DNA from: Streptomyces graminofaciens | GTDB taxonomy: Bacteria; Actinomycetota; Actinomycetes; Streptomycetales; Streptomycetaceae | Direction: 5' to 3' | NCBI RefSeq assembly: GCF_030294945.1 | Contig: NZ_AP018448.1 | Span: 9,272,501-9,336,500 of the forward strand | DNA length: 64,000 nucleotides | Part shown: piece by piece, positions 22,612 through 31,735 of the stretch | How the letters are laid out: each line of letters opens with the position of its first letter | Position numbering within the stretch: position 1 is the stretch's first letter | Program-made: the position numbers and the translations under genes | Notes under the pieces: model-generated | What the model saw: the letters and a program-made list of their open reading frames with translations, nothing else | Database searches by the model: none | What the model was told of the DNA's origin: nothing

Positions 22612-24522
22612 TCATCGGAGGGCGTTGATCTTCCGGCCGTTCGCCAGCGTGCCCTTCAGCTTGGCGTTGGCCCCTTCCTCGGCGGGGACGGTCAGAAGGT
22701 TGCCCGGCGCCGAAGCGTTCACCCCGCCGCTCAGCTCGATGGACACCGTGTCCTTGCTTCCGGCGGCGAGCAGATACGACTGGCCCGCAGCCGACTTCCA
22801 CGGGGCACCGGCCAGCACATGCGGGTCGGCCGGGCCGCAGGCGGGCGTCTCGTCGGCGGCCGCGGCGACATAGGCGCCGCCGGGCGTGTCGAACTGGGCC
22901 AGTGCCCGGGTCCCCGCGCCCCGCCACGTCTCGGCGCGGGTGCACACCCAGTCCGCCGTGCCGCTGCCGTCGGGCAGCGGCTGCCGGGCGAACTGCCAGG
23001 CGTTCACGCTCCGCACACCGACCGAGCGCACGGCGGCCAGCGAGCAGGCGAAGGGCGACCAGGTGGCGGGCGAGGCCTCGCGGGGCGACGACGGCTGCCC
23101 GGTCGTGAGGTGGGCGGGGACGACTTCGGCGAGGTCGGTCAGCAGCCGCGTACCCGAGGCGTCCGTCAGCTGCAATACGTTCCACGAGCGGCACTCACCC
23201 GTGCGCACCGCCGGGCTGCCGAACGGCGCGGCCACCCCGTCCTTCGACAGCTCCAGCTTCGACGCCTCGGCCGCCGGGTCCGCGAGATCCCGTACGGCCG
23301 CCGCACGCACCCAAGGGGCCGTCAGATAGCGGACGTTGCCGTCGGAGCGGCCCAGCACCAGGGCGCTCGCCCCGGCGCCGCTCGCCCCGTCGACCCGGGT
23401 CAGATCGAGGGCGGCGACACCGGTGTCGGTCTTCGGTTCGGCGTAGCGGGCGATGCGCAGACCGTCGTGGAGGAGGACGACCCGGAGGTTGTCGACCTCA
23501 CCCGCGTACAGCAGCTGCGGTGGGCCGGGCGGGGCGCCGGCCGGGGTTCCCAGGGTCACCGAGATCTGCACGGACTCACTGGGGCGGGCCCAGACGGCGA
23601 GGGCGCGCCGGAGCAGTGCGGTGTCGTCGACGAGTCCGCCGCGGGCCGGCCACACGGAGAAGTCGGTCCGCCCGGTCGCCTTCCACTCGCCGGCCCCCGC
23701 CTTGGTCAACTGCCCGGGGTCGAGGGCGGCCTGGGCGGCGGGGTTCTGGGCGTAGGGCGGAGCGGCGGCTCCGTCCGGCTCCCACCCGTCGCCCGGCAAC
23801 CCGAGCAGCGCCCCGCACACGACCACCGCGGCGGTGGCGGCCAGCGCGGCCTTCATGTGCTGGCGGCGGCGCATCAGATCGGTGGGCCGGGCGTGCAGCG
23901 AGCAGGGGTCGAACTCGGGGGAGGTGAGCAGCGCGTTCTGCTGCGGGGGCACCGTGTCGGCCTCCGCCAGCGCGGCCGCCGGGTCCGCCACCTCCGCCGC
24001 CGCGAGGAGCGCTTCGACGGCCGGGTCGGGGAGTTTCTCCAGCCCGCGCAGCACGTAGGCGGCTCGGGCGGGGCCGCTGAGCGCCGACAGCCGCTGGTCC
24101 AGGGCGAGTTCGTCGGCGCCGCCCGAGCGGGGGAAGAGGCGCAGGCCCCACACCTGGGGGAGCAGCGGCGGCAGCTGGGCCCGCTTCGGCCAGGCCCGGC
24201 GGCGCAGCGGAAGCCCGGCGTCGAGCGCGCTGCGGACGACCCGCAGCCGGACGAAGGCGTACCCGGGGCCGCCGTCCCGCCCCGTCGTCTGCGCCGGGAT
24301 CAGGGATGTCGACGTACGCCCCCGGGGCAGGGCCCGCTGGGTGAGCGAGTGTGCTGTCAGCACCCGGCGGTTGCGGCCGAGGCTCGGCGGCAGCACGAGG
24401 TAGGCGAGACGGACCAGCCGGGGGTAGTGCTCGACGAGCGCGGCCTCGGCCTGCTCGACGTCCACGACGGACTCGGCGGTGGGGGAGGGCGAGGGGCGCG
24501 GGGCGACATCCTGTGACTGCAC
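22612..24522 (-). CDS. Sigma-factor-like N terminus joined to membrane and extracytoplasmic domain
   Basis: A 636-residue protein with an unusual layout. Residues about 25-220 resemble an ECF sigma factor or a decayed relative (ALVEHYPRLVRLAYLVLPPSLG, RALLPRG-like tail, then helical LSALSGPARAAYVLRGLEKL typical of region 4). A single membrane segment follows at about 223-245 (ALAATAAVVVCGALLG). The remaining about 390 residues are outside: no catalytic motif, Ala/Gly-rich with FDTPGG and LPDGSGTADWVCTR. Cysteines at the C-terminal end may form disulfides. I know similar proteins from Streptomyces only as hypotheticals. Function unknown. Confidence 0.75.
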   Translation of the reverse strand: MQSQDVAPRPSPSPTAESVVDVEQAEAALVEHYPRLVRLAYLVLPPSLGRNRRVLTAHSLTQRALPRGRTSTSLIPAQTTGRDGGPGYAFVRLRVVRSALDAGLPLRRRAWPKRAQLPPLLPQVWGLRLFPRSGGADELALDQRLSALSGPARAAYVLRGLEKLPDPAVEALLAAAEVADPAAALAEADTVPPQQNALLTSPEFDPCSLHARPTDLMRRRQHMKAALAATAAVVVCGALLGLPGDGWEPDGAAAPPYAQNPAAQAALDPGQLTKAGAGEWKATGRTDFSVWPARGGLVDDTALLRRALAVWARPSESVQISVTLGTPAGAPPGPPQLLYAGEVDNLRVVLLHDGLRIARYAEPKTDTGVAALDLTRVDGASGAGASALVLGRSDGNVRYLTAPWVRAAAVRDLADPAAEASKLELSKDGVAAPFGSPAVRTGECRSWNVLQLTDASGTRLLTDLAEVVPAHLTTGQPSSPREASPATWSPFACSLAAVRSVGVRSVNAWQFARQPLPDGSGTADWVCTRAETWRGAGTRALAQFDTPGGAYVAAAADETPACGPADPHVLAGAPWKSAAGQSYLLAAGSKDTVSIELSGGVNASAPGNLLTVPAEEGANAKLKGTLANGRKINALR

Positions 24523-24619
24523 GTTCAGCAGAACGAGCGAATCGTTGGATGGTCACCTTGGGCTCCACCGGTTGAGCGGGGCGCCTCGGAGCTCGGGGGG
24601 TTGCCGTCGTCGGGCGGCT

Positions 24620-24660
24620 GCGGGCCGGTGGGGCTTGTCGCGCGGTTCCCCTACGCCACC
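24620..24660. repeat. Dispersed REP-like element, truncated copy
   Basis: GGGCCGGTGGGGCTTGTCGCGCGGTTCCCC (30 bases, shown as GGCCGGTGGGGCTTGTCGC then GCGGTTCCCC) ends at the 3' end of the GH89 gene. It matches the left arm of the fuller copies at 37.3 and 55.6 kb. The right arm is missing, which suggests truncation. Confidence 0.55.
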
Positions 24661-27600
24661 GACCACCCGCTGAACTCCACCGTCCCCCGCTCCCCACTGC
24701 CCCAGTTCGCCGCACTCATGAACATCCCCACGTCCTGCCCCGCACCACCCACCCCCGCCACATCCACCGTCGCCACCACCCGCCAGCTCGCCCCGTCGTC
24801 CGTCGAGCACTCACCCCTGTACGAGGAACCCCCACCCACCCGCGTCAACCGCAACAACACCGGCGCCTTGACCCCCGTGATCCGCCGGTACATGTCCAAC
24901 GTGCCGTCCCCCGTGCTGTCGTACGAGAGCACCACCCCGTTCCCCGGAGTGACCGCGAGGTTCACGAACCCCGCCGCCCCCGCCACCGCGAGGCTGTCGC
25001 GCACGACGATCCCCGCCCGCGCCCAGTTCCCCGTCACCGCCTGGGAATCCACCCGCAGCCTCACCACACCACCGTCCCGCAGCGCCCCCTCCCGGTACAC
25101 CGTCCCGAACTCCGTCGTCCCCCGCCACAGATCCGCCCCCGCCCCGTCGATCGCGAACCGTTCCCCCAGCCGCCCGAACACGGCCCCGTTGCCGGTGTAC
25201 GTCCGCCATCCGGTCCCCAGCGCCCCGGCCTCGAACAACGTCCCCTCGAAGCGACCGCTCACCCGCTTCTCGCCCTCCGGCCCGTACGTCACACCGATCG
25301 CGTACGGCAACGGCCGCAGCGGCCGGTCCAGCGCAGTCCCCGGTGCGCTCGCCCGCCACCGGACGGTCCCCGAACCGCCCGCCGCGACGCTCGCCAGCGA
25401 TGTCGGCCCCTCCGGCTCGACCACCCCGCCGAACCCGTCGAGCGCGAGGTCCACCCGCCCGGTCGCCCGCAACCCGTTCACGTTGCGGAACACCGCCGAC
25501 ACCCGCGTACTCCCGCCCGGCGGGAGCACCGGCGGATCGGCCGTCACGGTCAGCGTCCCCTGGTACGGCGCCCGCGCCAGGACGTCGCGCACCCGGCCCG
25601 CCAACGCGTACGCGTCCCCCACCGGCCGCAACGGATAGTCCTTCCGCTCCCGCGTCCACGGCTCCTCGGACGCGAACCAGTCCACCGCCGCCGGAGCGCT
25701 CCCGGTGACCAGCGCGTCCTCCAGCGTGTCCAGCCACTTCTGCCAGCGAGGCAGATAGAAGTCGGCCATCAGACCGTTCCACTCCCGGTTGCCGTACTCG
25801 TGCAGCTCGCCGCTCTCCGACGTGGCCCGCCCGCCCCACACGGTGATCAGCGCCTTCGCGGTCCGTTCGAACTCCGTGCGCTCGGCGTCGTTCGTGGCGA
25901 GCAGCCGCGCCTCGTTCACCCACGGCCCGAGCAGGAAGGCGGTGTGCGCCCCGGTCACCTCGTCCGACAGCCGCATCAGCCGCAGCCACAAGGAAGCCAA
26001 CGTACGGAAGGTCGCCACGTCCTTCCGCCGGTAGGCCGCCCGCAGCTGCGGCAGATACTGACGGCTCCGGTGAGCGAGCGCCTGCCGTGCCACATCCACC
26101 AGGTCGTACCGGTACGCCGCGCTGCCCCGCAGCCCGCTCCCCACCCCCAACAGCCCCGCCAGCGCCGCGTCGAAGCGGGCCGGGTCGTACGTCAGTGCCC
26201 TCGGCGCGTACTCGGCGGCCCGGTTCGCCGCCAGATCGGGGCGGGCGCAGAAGAGCGAGTCGTGCGCGTCGCTGCGCCCGCTCGCCCGGTGCTGGTACGC
26301 CGTGTCGTGCAGCGCCCGCCAGGCCCGGCGGGCGCTGTCGTCCGGGCCGCCGCCGTAGCGGAAGTCGGCGTACGACGCGAACCACGCCGCACGGTCGAGC
26401 TTCTTCGGCGTCCACGCCAGCTCGGAGAAGAGTTCGAAAGCCGCCGGGTCGCGGTCGGCCGCCTCCGGCATGAACGCCGTACCGACCAGCGCGCTGCCCG
26501 CCTTGTCCCGCCAGGCGAAGAACTTCTCGTTCCAGATGTGGGCGCGGGCCCCGATCGTCGTACGGCCTCCGAAGTTGGGGATCGTGCCGAACGCGTACGG
26601 TGTGCCGCCCCAGTCGCGTTCGCGGTCGGTGACGTTCGTGTAGCGGTCGGAGACGCCGTCGACGATCAGCATCCTCGATCTGTCGAGGGCGTCGAGGAGT
26701 TCCGGCAGGGGATTCTCCTGCCAGCCGAGGATGACCCAGGTGGCCCCCGGGTGAGCCTTCCGGAGGGCACGCTCGACGCCCCGGGCCGCGGCCGGGACGG
26801 GTACGTCGCCCGCGGTGCCGCCCTCGTGGAGGAGGTCCATCTTGAACAGGTCCGCCTCGCCGAACACGTCCTCGGCGTGGCCGTAGAAGGAGGCGGCGAC
26901 CTTCGCGAAGGCCTCGGTGCGCGGGTCCAGCCAGTCGGGGCGTTCGAAGCCGTGCCAGCTGCCCTGGCCGACGACGTGCGCGTCGCCGCCGTTGCGCTCC
27001 ACGAACTTCTTGGGCACATGGCCGTAGTAGCCGGGCAGGACGGGTGCCATGCCCAGCTCGCGCACCCGGTCGGCGATCCGGCGGCCCAGCGCGGCCCGGC
27101 GCGCGATCAGCTCGGGGGAGAGCGGGCCGCCGTACCCGGAGAGGTTCTGCAGCAGCCACCACGGCTGGTGGGAGGGGGCCGGGAGCCAGGCGCGGGACTC
27201 GTCGTCCGAGTAGCCGAAGTCCCGCAGCAGCCGGTGGTAGACGGCCTCCATGCCCGCGACGACCAGGACCTCGTTGCAGCCGTGCGCGGCCAGGAGATCG
27301 AGCTGGTGTTCCCAGTACGGCCAGTCCGCGTACGGGGCGGTGTAGCCGTCGTTGGTGTCGTTGAGCGCGAAGCGGTGGGGGAGGGAGGTGGCTCTCTCCA
27401 GGGCGCGGGCGGGCGCGGGCAGCCGGCTCGGGAGGTTCAGCTGGCTGCCGTTCCAGGCGAGGTGGGCCCCGCAGACGTACTTGAGGTACCAGTGCACGCC
27501 GGTGAGCAGGACCGCCGGGCTCGTACCGGTCACGTCGACGCGGCCGGTGGTGCCGGTGACGCGGAAGCGGTCGGTCGTGCCGAGCCTCGTCACGAGGGTG

Positions 27601-27785
27601 AGCCGGAACTGATCCGCGTGTTTCGGCAGCACGCGATTGAGTGCTGCGCGCGCGGGAGCCGTATCGAGGGCAGGGCCCTGGCCGGGGCTCTCAGCGGCGT
27701 GGACCGGGACGGCAGGTCCCAGCGGGGTCCCGAGGCCGATGGCACCGGCCGAGCCCAGCACCGCGCGTCGTGACGGACCGTTCAT
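24651..27785 (-). CDS. Alpha-N-acetylglucosaminidase (NAGLU, glycoside hydrolase family 89), secreted
   Basis: A 1044-residue exported enzyme that removes terminal alpha-linked GlcNAc. It starts MNGPSRRAVLGSAGAIGLG, a Tat-type signal. NAGLU landmarks follow: a small N-terminal domain, the barrel with LNDTNDGYTAPYADWPYWEH, PSHQPWWLLQNLSGYGGP, DLLHEGGTAGDVP (candidate catalytic Glu) and AHIWNEKFFAWRDK, then a helical C-terminal part. The last about 250 residues form a beta-rich NPCBM/concanavalin-type module (YRGECSTDDGASWRVV). Likely used to degrade environmental glycans or mucins. It ends at a truncated REP-like element. Confidence 0.92.
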   Translation of the reverse strand: MNGPSRRAVLGSAGAIGLGTPLGPAVPVHAAESPGQGPALDTAPARAALNRVLPKHADQFRLTLVTRLGTTDRFRVTGTTGRVDVTGTSPAVLLTGVHWYLKYVCGAHLAWNGSQLNLPSRLPAPARALERATSLPHRFALNDTNDGYTAPYADWPYWEHQLDLLAAHGCNEVLVVAGMEAVYHRLLRDFGYSDDESRAWLPAPSHQPWWLLQNLSGYGGPLSPELIARRAALGRRIADRVRELGMAPVLPGYYGHVPKKFVERNGGDAHVVGQGSWHGFERPDWLDPRTEAFAKVAASFYGHAEDVFGEADLFKMDLLHEGGTAGDVPVPAAARGVERALRKAHPGATWVILGWQENPLPELLDALDRSRMLIVDGVSDRYTNVTDRERDWGGTPYAFGTIPNFGGRTTIGARAHIWNEKFFAWRDKAGSALVGTAFMPEAADRDPAAFELFSELAWTPKKLDRAAWFASYADFRYGGGPDDSARRAWRALHDTAYQHRASGRSDAHDSLFCARPDLAANRAAEYAPRALTYDPARFDAALAGLLGVGSGLRGSAAYRYDLVDVARQALAHRSRQYLPQLRAAYRRKDVATFRTLASLWLRLMRLSDEVTGAHTAFLLGPWVNEARLLATNDAERTEFERTAKALITVWGGRATSESGELHEYGNREWNGLMADFYLPRWQKWLDTLEDALVTGSAPAAVDWFASEEPWTRERKDYPLRPVGDAYALAGRVRDVLARAPYQGTLTVTADPPVLPPGGSTRVSAVFRNVNGLRATGRVDLALDGFGGVVEPEGPTSLASVAAGGSGTVRWRASAPGTALDRPLRPLPYAIGVTYGPEGEKRVSGRFEGTLFEAGALGTGWRTYTGNGAVFGRLGERFAIDGAGADLWRGTTEFGTVYREGALRDGGVVRLRVDSQAVTGNWARAGIVVRDSLAVAGAAGFVNLAVTPGNGVVLSYDSTGDGTLDMYRRITGVKAPVLLRLTRVGGGSSYRGECSTDDGASWRVVATVDVAGVGGAGQDVGMFMSAANWGSGERGTVEFSGWSVA

Positions 27786-27905
27786 GTCTGTGTGCCCCCT
27801 GAGTCGACGGGATGCGGCACGCTAACCGGACGGACGTCCGCGCGGGGCGGTGCGCATGGAGCCGGCGAGCACATGTCGCCGGAATGGACCCGGAGGTACG
27901 TACGG

Positions 27906-28400
27906 ATGAGTGTGACGCGCAAGAGGCTCGCGGCGGGTACGGCCGGCGCCGTCGTTGCTGTGCTGACCTTGCTGACCCTGAGCGGCTGCGGCGGCGGCTC
28001 GGCCGACGAGGGCGAGAAGGTCCCCGAGACGGCGACCGGCAGCCTGGAGCAGCTGGCGAGCGAGGTGGGCTGCAAGCCGGTGATGCAGACGGACGCCGAC
28101 GAGATCCGCCAGGCGATCTGCAAGAACACCGACGGGGACTTCGACGGGAAGTTCATCCTCGCGACCTTCGCCACCGACCGCGGCCAGGCCGAATGGCTGA
28201 GCGGCGCCAAGGACTACGGCGGCCACTACCTGGTCGGCCGCAAGTGGGTCGCCGTCGGTGAGACGAAGGCGGTGAAGTCGCTGTACAGCCGGCTCGGCGG
28301 GACCATCGAGGAGGGGGTGTCGCACGGCTCGGCGGAGCACGGTTCCTCGGAGGGCGGTTCCTCGGAGGGCGGGAGCTCGCACTCCGGTCACGACGGCTGA
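27906..28400 (+). CDS. Small secreted lipoprotein of unknown function
   Basis: A 164-residue lipoprotein. The N terminus is basic (MSVTRKRL), followed by a hydrophobic stretch and an LSGC lipobox with Cys at residue 28. A short globular part has two cysteines (EVGCKPVMQ and QAICKNTDG). The tail is a Ser/Gly/His-rich repeat (SSEGGSSEGGSSHSGHDG), possibly metal-binding or a flexible tether. ATG 27906 follows GGAGGT; an upstream in-frame start lacks a site. No functional match. Divergent from the GH89 gene. Confidence 0.85.
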   Translation: MSVTRKRLAAGTAGAVVAVLTLLTLSGCGGGSADEGEKVPETATGSLEQLASEVGCKPVMQTDADEIRQAICKNTDGDFDGKFILATFATDRGQAEWLSGAKDYGGHYLVGRKWVAVGETKAVKSLYSRLGGTIEEGVSHGSAEHGSSEGGSSEGGSSHSGHDG

Positions 28401-28414
28401 GCGGCACGGACAAG

Positions 28415-28477
28415 CGAACAGACGGGCAGACGGACAGACGGGCAGACGGACAGACGGGCAGACGGACAGACGGGCAA
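28415..28477. repeat. 16-bp tandem repeat (about 4 copies)
   Basis: GACAGACGGGCAGACG repeats about four times directly after the lipoprotein stop and runs into the 18-bp hairpin at 28480. Probably strain-variable. Confidence 0.85.
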
Positions 28478-28479
28478 GC

Positions 28480-28518
28480 GAGAAGCCGGCGGTGGGAGAT
28501 TCCCACCGCCGGCTTCTC
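28480..28518. terminator. 18-bp perfect hairpin between convergent genes
   Basis: GAGAAGCCGGCGGTGGGA (28480-28497) pairs with 28501-28518 around a three-base loop (GAT). It sits between the lipoprotein gene (+) and the DUF1996 gene (-), so it should terminate both. Confidence 0.9.
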
Positions 28519-28548
28519 AGTGATCTACCGGGTTACCGCACTACCGGG

Positions 28549-30132
28549 CTACTTGCAGTTCTTGCCCGTGTTGATGCAGTTGACCATCTTGTTCATCGTG
28601 TTCTGCGAGAAGAAGTTGATGAAGTCGTTGTGGTCGGTGATCGGCTTGTGCAGGTTCTCCGGGAAGGTGTCCACCGCGTACGGGTTCACCACCTGGCCGT
28701 TCTGCAGCTTCGGGGCCGGGACGTTGTAGACCAGTCGGACCTGGAGCTGGGGGATCGCCTTGAAGCCGTTGGCGCAGGAGCCGTCGCCCTGGACGAAGGA
28801 AACGTGCGTGCGGTGGTTGGCGCTGTCGATGTTCTGACCGTCCCAGCAGCTCTGGAAGTTGGTCGTGCGCACCACCTGGCTGCCCTGCGGGCAGATCGGG
28901 TACTTGTCCTTCAGCTGCACCTTGTTCTCGAAGCCGGTGCAGCTCCAGTTCACGTTGGCGTTGGCGTTGCCGTTGACGAAGGCCTTGGCGTCACCGGTGA
29001 TGATGCGCAGGGCGGTCGGCATCGCGACGACGTTGCCCTTCTTGTTGCCGACGAACTTCAGCTGCGCCTGGGCGGGCTGAAGGATCTTGCCGACGTTGCC
29101 TTCCTTGCCACCACCGTCGTTGTTCTGGTCGAAGTCCTGCGAACCGTCCTGCAGACGGAGAACCGGCCAGAAGTACGACGACTTGTCGCCCTGGTTCTGG
29201 CAGGTCGTCTGGGCGGCGGCCAGCTCCTGGTCGCTCGCGAACGCGTCGTTGCTCTGGTTGCCGACGTAGTCGTGCAGGTGGTGGGCGCCGTTGGCGGTAC
29301 CGGGGGCGACAATCACGTTGTCCGTGTTGTGGTTGTCGTTGCCGTTGGTGCCGCAGTTCGAGGTGAACGTGCCGCGCGAGCCGCTGTTGCCGTTCGCGGC
29401 GAGACCGTTCTGACCGACGCCCAGCGCGGCGTTGCCCTGGACCTTGGTGATGTCGACGAAGTCCGCCGCGACCGGGCCGTTGCCGCCCTGTCCACCGTTG
29501 CCCTGCTGCTGGCCGTTGCCCTGCTGACCGTTGTTGCCCTGCTGCTGGCCATTGCCGTTCTGGTTCTGGCCGTTGTTGCCCTGCTGCTGGCCGTTACCGT
29601 TCTGGTTCTGGCCGTTGTTGCCCTGCTGCTGGCCGTTCTGCCCCTGGCCCTGGCCGGCGTTGGTGTTCGCCTGCTGGCCGGTGCACGCGGCGAGCTGGCC
29701 CAGGTTGTTAGGGGCGGTACCGCCCACGCGCTTGATGTTGATCGCGATCCGGTCGATCGTCGCGGTCCGCTTGGACTGCAGCGGGCCGAGGATCGCGTTC
29801 TGCACGAAGCCCGCGTCCTTGGACTGGGCGTTGCGCGTGGAGGCGAGGCGCGTGTACGCCTCGGTGATCTGTCGGTCGAGCAGCGCCAGCTCCTTGTCGA
29901 CTCCCGCGCGCGCGCCCTGCGGCACACTGGTCAGCTTCTGGCCGACGTCCGGGCAGTTGATGGTCGCCACCTGGGCGGAGGCCAGCGTGCTGTTCTGCTT
30001 CGACTTCGACTCGCCCGCCGAGGCGTAGAAATTCGCCCAGACAAGGCCGCCACCCGCGACTGCGAGTGCCGCCGAGGCGGCGATGGCCCGAACGGCCAGC
30101 GGCGAACGTCGTTTCCGAATGTTGCGTCCCAT
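28549..30132 (-). CDS. DUF1996 domain protein, secreted, with Gln/Asn/Gly repeats
   Basis: A 527-residue exported protein. The first about 40 residues are a basic start ([10 protein letters not shown]) and a hydrophobic signal. A helical N-terminal region has Cys residues. The middle is a low-complexity stretch with [14 protein letters not shown] repeats (coded about 29480-29650). The rest is the DUF1996 fold with [36 protein letters not shown] and [20 protein letters not shown]1996 has no settled function; many are extracellular in fungi and actinomycetes. ATG 30132 follows GAGGAG. It is probably monocistronic with its terminator at 28480. Confidence 0.88.
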   Translation of the reverse strand: MGRNIRKRRSPLAVRAIAASAALAVAGGGLVWANFYASAGESKSKQNSTLASAQVATINCPDVGQKLTSVPQGARAGVDKELALLDRQITEAYTRLASTRNAQSKDAGFVQNAILGPLQSKRTATIDRIAINIKRVGGTAPNNLGQLAACTGQQANTNAGQGQGQNGQQQGNNGQNQNGNGQQQGNNGQNQNGNGQQQGNNGQQGNGQQQGNGGQGGNGPVAADFVDITKVQGNAALGVGQNGLAANGNSGSRGTFTSNCGTNGNDNHNTDNVIVAPGTANGAHHLHDYVGNQSNDAFASDQELAAAQTTCQNQGDKSSYFWPVLRLQDGSQDFDQNNDGGGKEGNVGKILQPAQAQLKFVGNKKGNVVAMPTALRIITGDAKAFVNGNANANVNWSCTGFENKVQLKDKYPICPQGSQVVRTTNFQSCWDGQNIDSANHRTHVSFVQGDGSCANGFKAIPQLQVRLVYNVPAPKLQNGQVVNPYAVDTFPENLHKPITDHNDFINFFSQNTMNKMVNCINTGKNCK

Positions 30133-30563
30133 GGAACTCCTCTGACTTCCTTGCGGGGCTATCGAGGCGCCCGACAGGAGTGAAGCGGCTCCATCCAATA
30201 CGCGGGTGGTCCCAGGAGTGTTCAGACGACTCAGAAATTGATGAGAGATTCGTGGGACAAAGCGGTTTCAACTCCCCATGAAACACGGGCAGTTGTCGAG
30301 TCGGTACGGGGTGTGTGCGGAATGGGTGTGCGACAAGGGAGGTCTGGGGCGTCTTTGGGGTGGATTGTGTGGCTGCGGGCCGGTGAGGGAGTGATCACGT
30401 AGTTCCTCGCCCCCGGAAGAGATTGCGAGGACTCCGCCGGCGACCCCACACAACCCGCACTCGCCGAACGACCCCACCCGCCCGAGCTCTCGGGCGTGGC
30501 GGGGTCGAAGGGGGCGCGGCAGCCCCTGGGGGACGGGACGGTTAGGGGCGGCGGGCGAAAAGG
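30133..30563. other. Gap between DUF1996 gene and OmpR-type regulator
   Basis: About 430 bases with no gene I can support. A degenerate stretch near 30370-30415 (GGGCCGGTGAGGGAGTGATCA, partial) resembles the dispersed repeat family only weakly. The DUF1996 promoter should lie here but I cannot place a consensus. Confidence 0.5.
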
Positions 30564-31235
30564 TCAACGACCAACCGGCGGCGTGTACTTGTACCCCACC
30601 CGCCGAACCGTCTGGATCGACTGCCGGAACTCGGCCCCGAGCTTCCGCCGCAGCCGGGCGATGTGCACATCGACCGTCCGCCCGTCCCCCACGTGCCCGT
30701 AGCCCCACACGGTGGTGACCAACTGGTCCCGCGTGTGCACCCGATGCGGATGCGCGACGAGATGCGCGAGCAGCTCGAACTCCAGATAGGTCAGGTCGAG
30801 CGTCCGCCCGTCCACCGCGGCGGTCCGCTGCACGACGTCGACCTGGACGAGGGACTCCCCGCCCTCGGCCGGGCCGCCGTCCACCGAAGCGGAAGCGGAA
30901 GCGGATACGGAAGCCGAGGCCGAAACCGCAGCCGAGGCCGACGCGGGCACCGCCGTCGTCTCCTGCCCCGCCACCGCGAACGGCAGCACCGGCGGCTGCT
31001 GGTCCGCCGGGACGAGGACGAGGTAGCCGATCATCGGCGGCTGCCCGGGCAGCGTGGGCAGGGTGTGCTGGGGGGCCGGCAGCCAGGTCGCGCCCGGCGG
31101 CAGGAAGTCCGCGACGTCGACCACCTCGTCCCGGCCGACGGCACGGAGCCGGTGTCGTGCGGGGCCGTTGGTCGAGGGGGCGGCGGTCGGGCCGGTGAGG
31201 GTGGGGGCGGTGGAGAGAGAACGAGTGGTCGCCAT
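30564..31235 (-). CDS. Orphan OmpR/PhoB-type winged-helix regulator, next to glnII
   Basis: A 223-residue DNA-binding protein. The C-terminal about 100 residues are a winged helix: LDLTYLEFELLAHLVAHPHR, then TRDQLVTTVWGYGHVGDGRTVD and VHIARLRRKLG. The N-terminal half lacks a canonical receiver: there is no DD pair or phospho-acceptor Asp, only a short beta-like segment (MIGYLVLVPAD). A Ser/Ala-repeat linker (ASASAAVSASASVSA) joins the halves. Position beside glnII suggests GlnRII of Streptomyces coelicolor, an OmpR-type regulator linked to nitrogen genes; I cannot confirm it, so I give no symbol. Both genes face the same way but have separate ends. Confidence 0.8.
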   Translation of the reverse strand: MATTRSLSTAPTLTGPTAAPSTNGPARHRLRAVGRDEVVDVADFLPPGATWLPAPQHTLPTLPGQPPMIGYLVLVPADQQPPVLPFAVAGQETTAVPASASAAVSASASVSASASASVDGGPAEGGESLVQVDVVQRTAAVDGRTLDLTYLEFELLAHLVAHPHRVHTRDQLVTTVWGYGHVGDGRTVDVHIARLRRKLGAEFRQSIQTVRRVGYKYTPPVGR

Positions 31236-31681
31236 GAGAGTCAGCTCTTTCGCGCGAGAGGTTCGTCGGAGAAACCTCGACGGCCACGAGTTCGTGGTCG
31301 GGCTCGCCGAGGGACGTACGTCGATTCGCGCTGGCCGAAGGCCGGGGTGTACGGCGTTAGAGGGCCGGCGCGTTCATCGCGCGGCAACACACCCGGTCGA
31401 AGTCGTGGTGCTGACGGGAAGGCCAGAACGGCTCGAGGTCATGGCGACCCGTCGCGGTGTGGTTCTGGAAGCTGGCCATGCGCCCATTGAAGCAGACACA
31501 GGCCCGTAACAGGACCCTCCTCTCACTGCTTGGACGCTTCTTTGAAGTGCAGTTGACGTCGCGTAACTCAGCCCACCAGGCGTTTGCGCCATGTCAGCGC
31601 CCTGACCTCGATCGCCTTGTCCGGATTGCCGTCCCACTGGGTGGACAGCCCGGCGGTGCCGAGGGCGGCGACGACAACGCG
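31236..31681. other. Gap between glnII terminator and OmpR-type regulator
   Basis: About 450 bases without a supported gene. It must carry the promoter of the regulator gene. I see no GlnR-like four-box site here. Confidence 0.5.
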
Positions 31682-31718
31682 CCGAGGGGCGCCCACCGCA
31701 ACGGTGGACGCCCCTCGG
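31682..31718 (-). terminator. glnII terminator hairpin
   Basis: CCGAGGGGCGCCCACCG (31682-31698) pairs with 31702-31718 with one mismatch (a G-U pair in RNA), loop CAA. It starts 18 bases after the glnII stop. Confidence 0.85.
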
Positions 31719-31735
31719 GAAGCCGGACGTGGGGA

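Noticed and set aside
28492..30183. A plus-strand frame over the DUF1996 gene rich in Leu/Val/Ala repeats
   Set aside because: It is the mirror of the Gln/Asn/Gly repeat; the minus frame has a signal peptide, an SD and a known domain.
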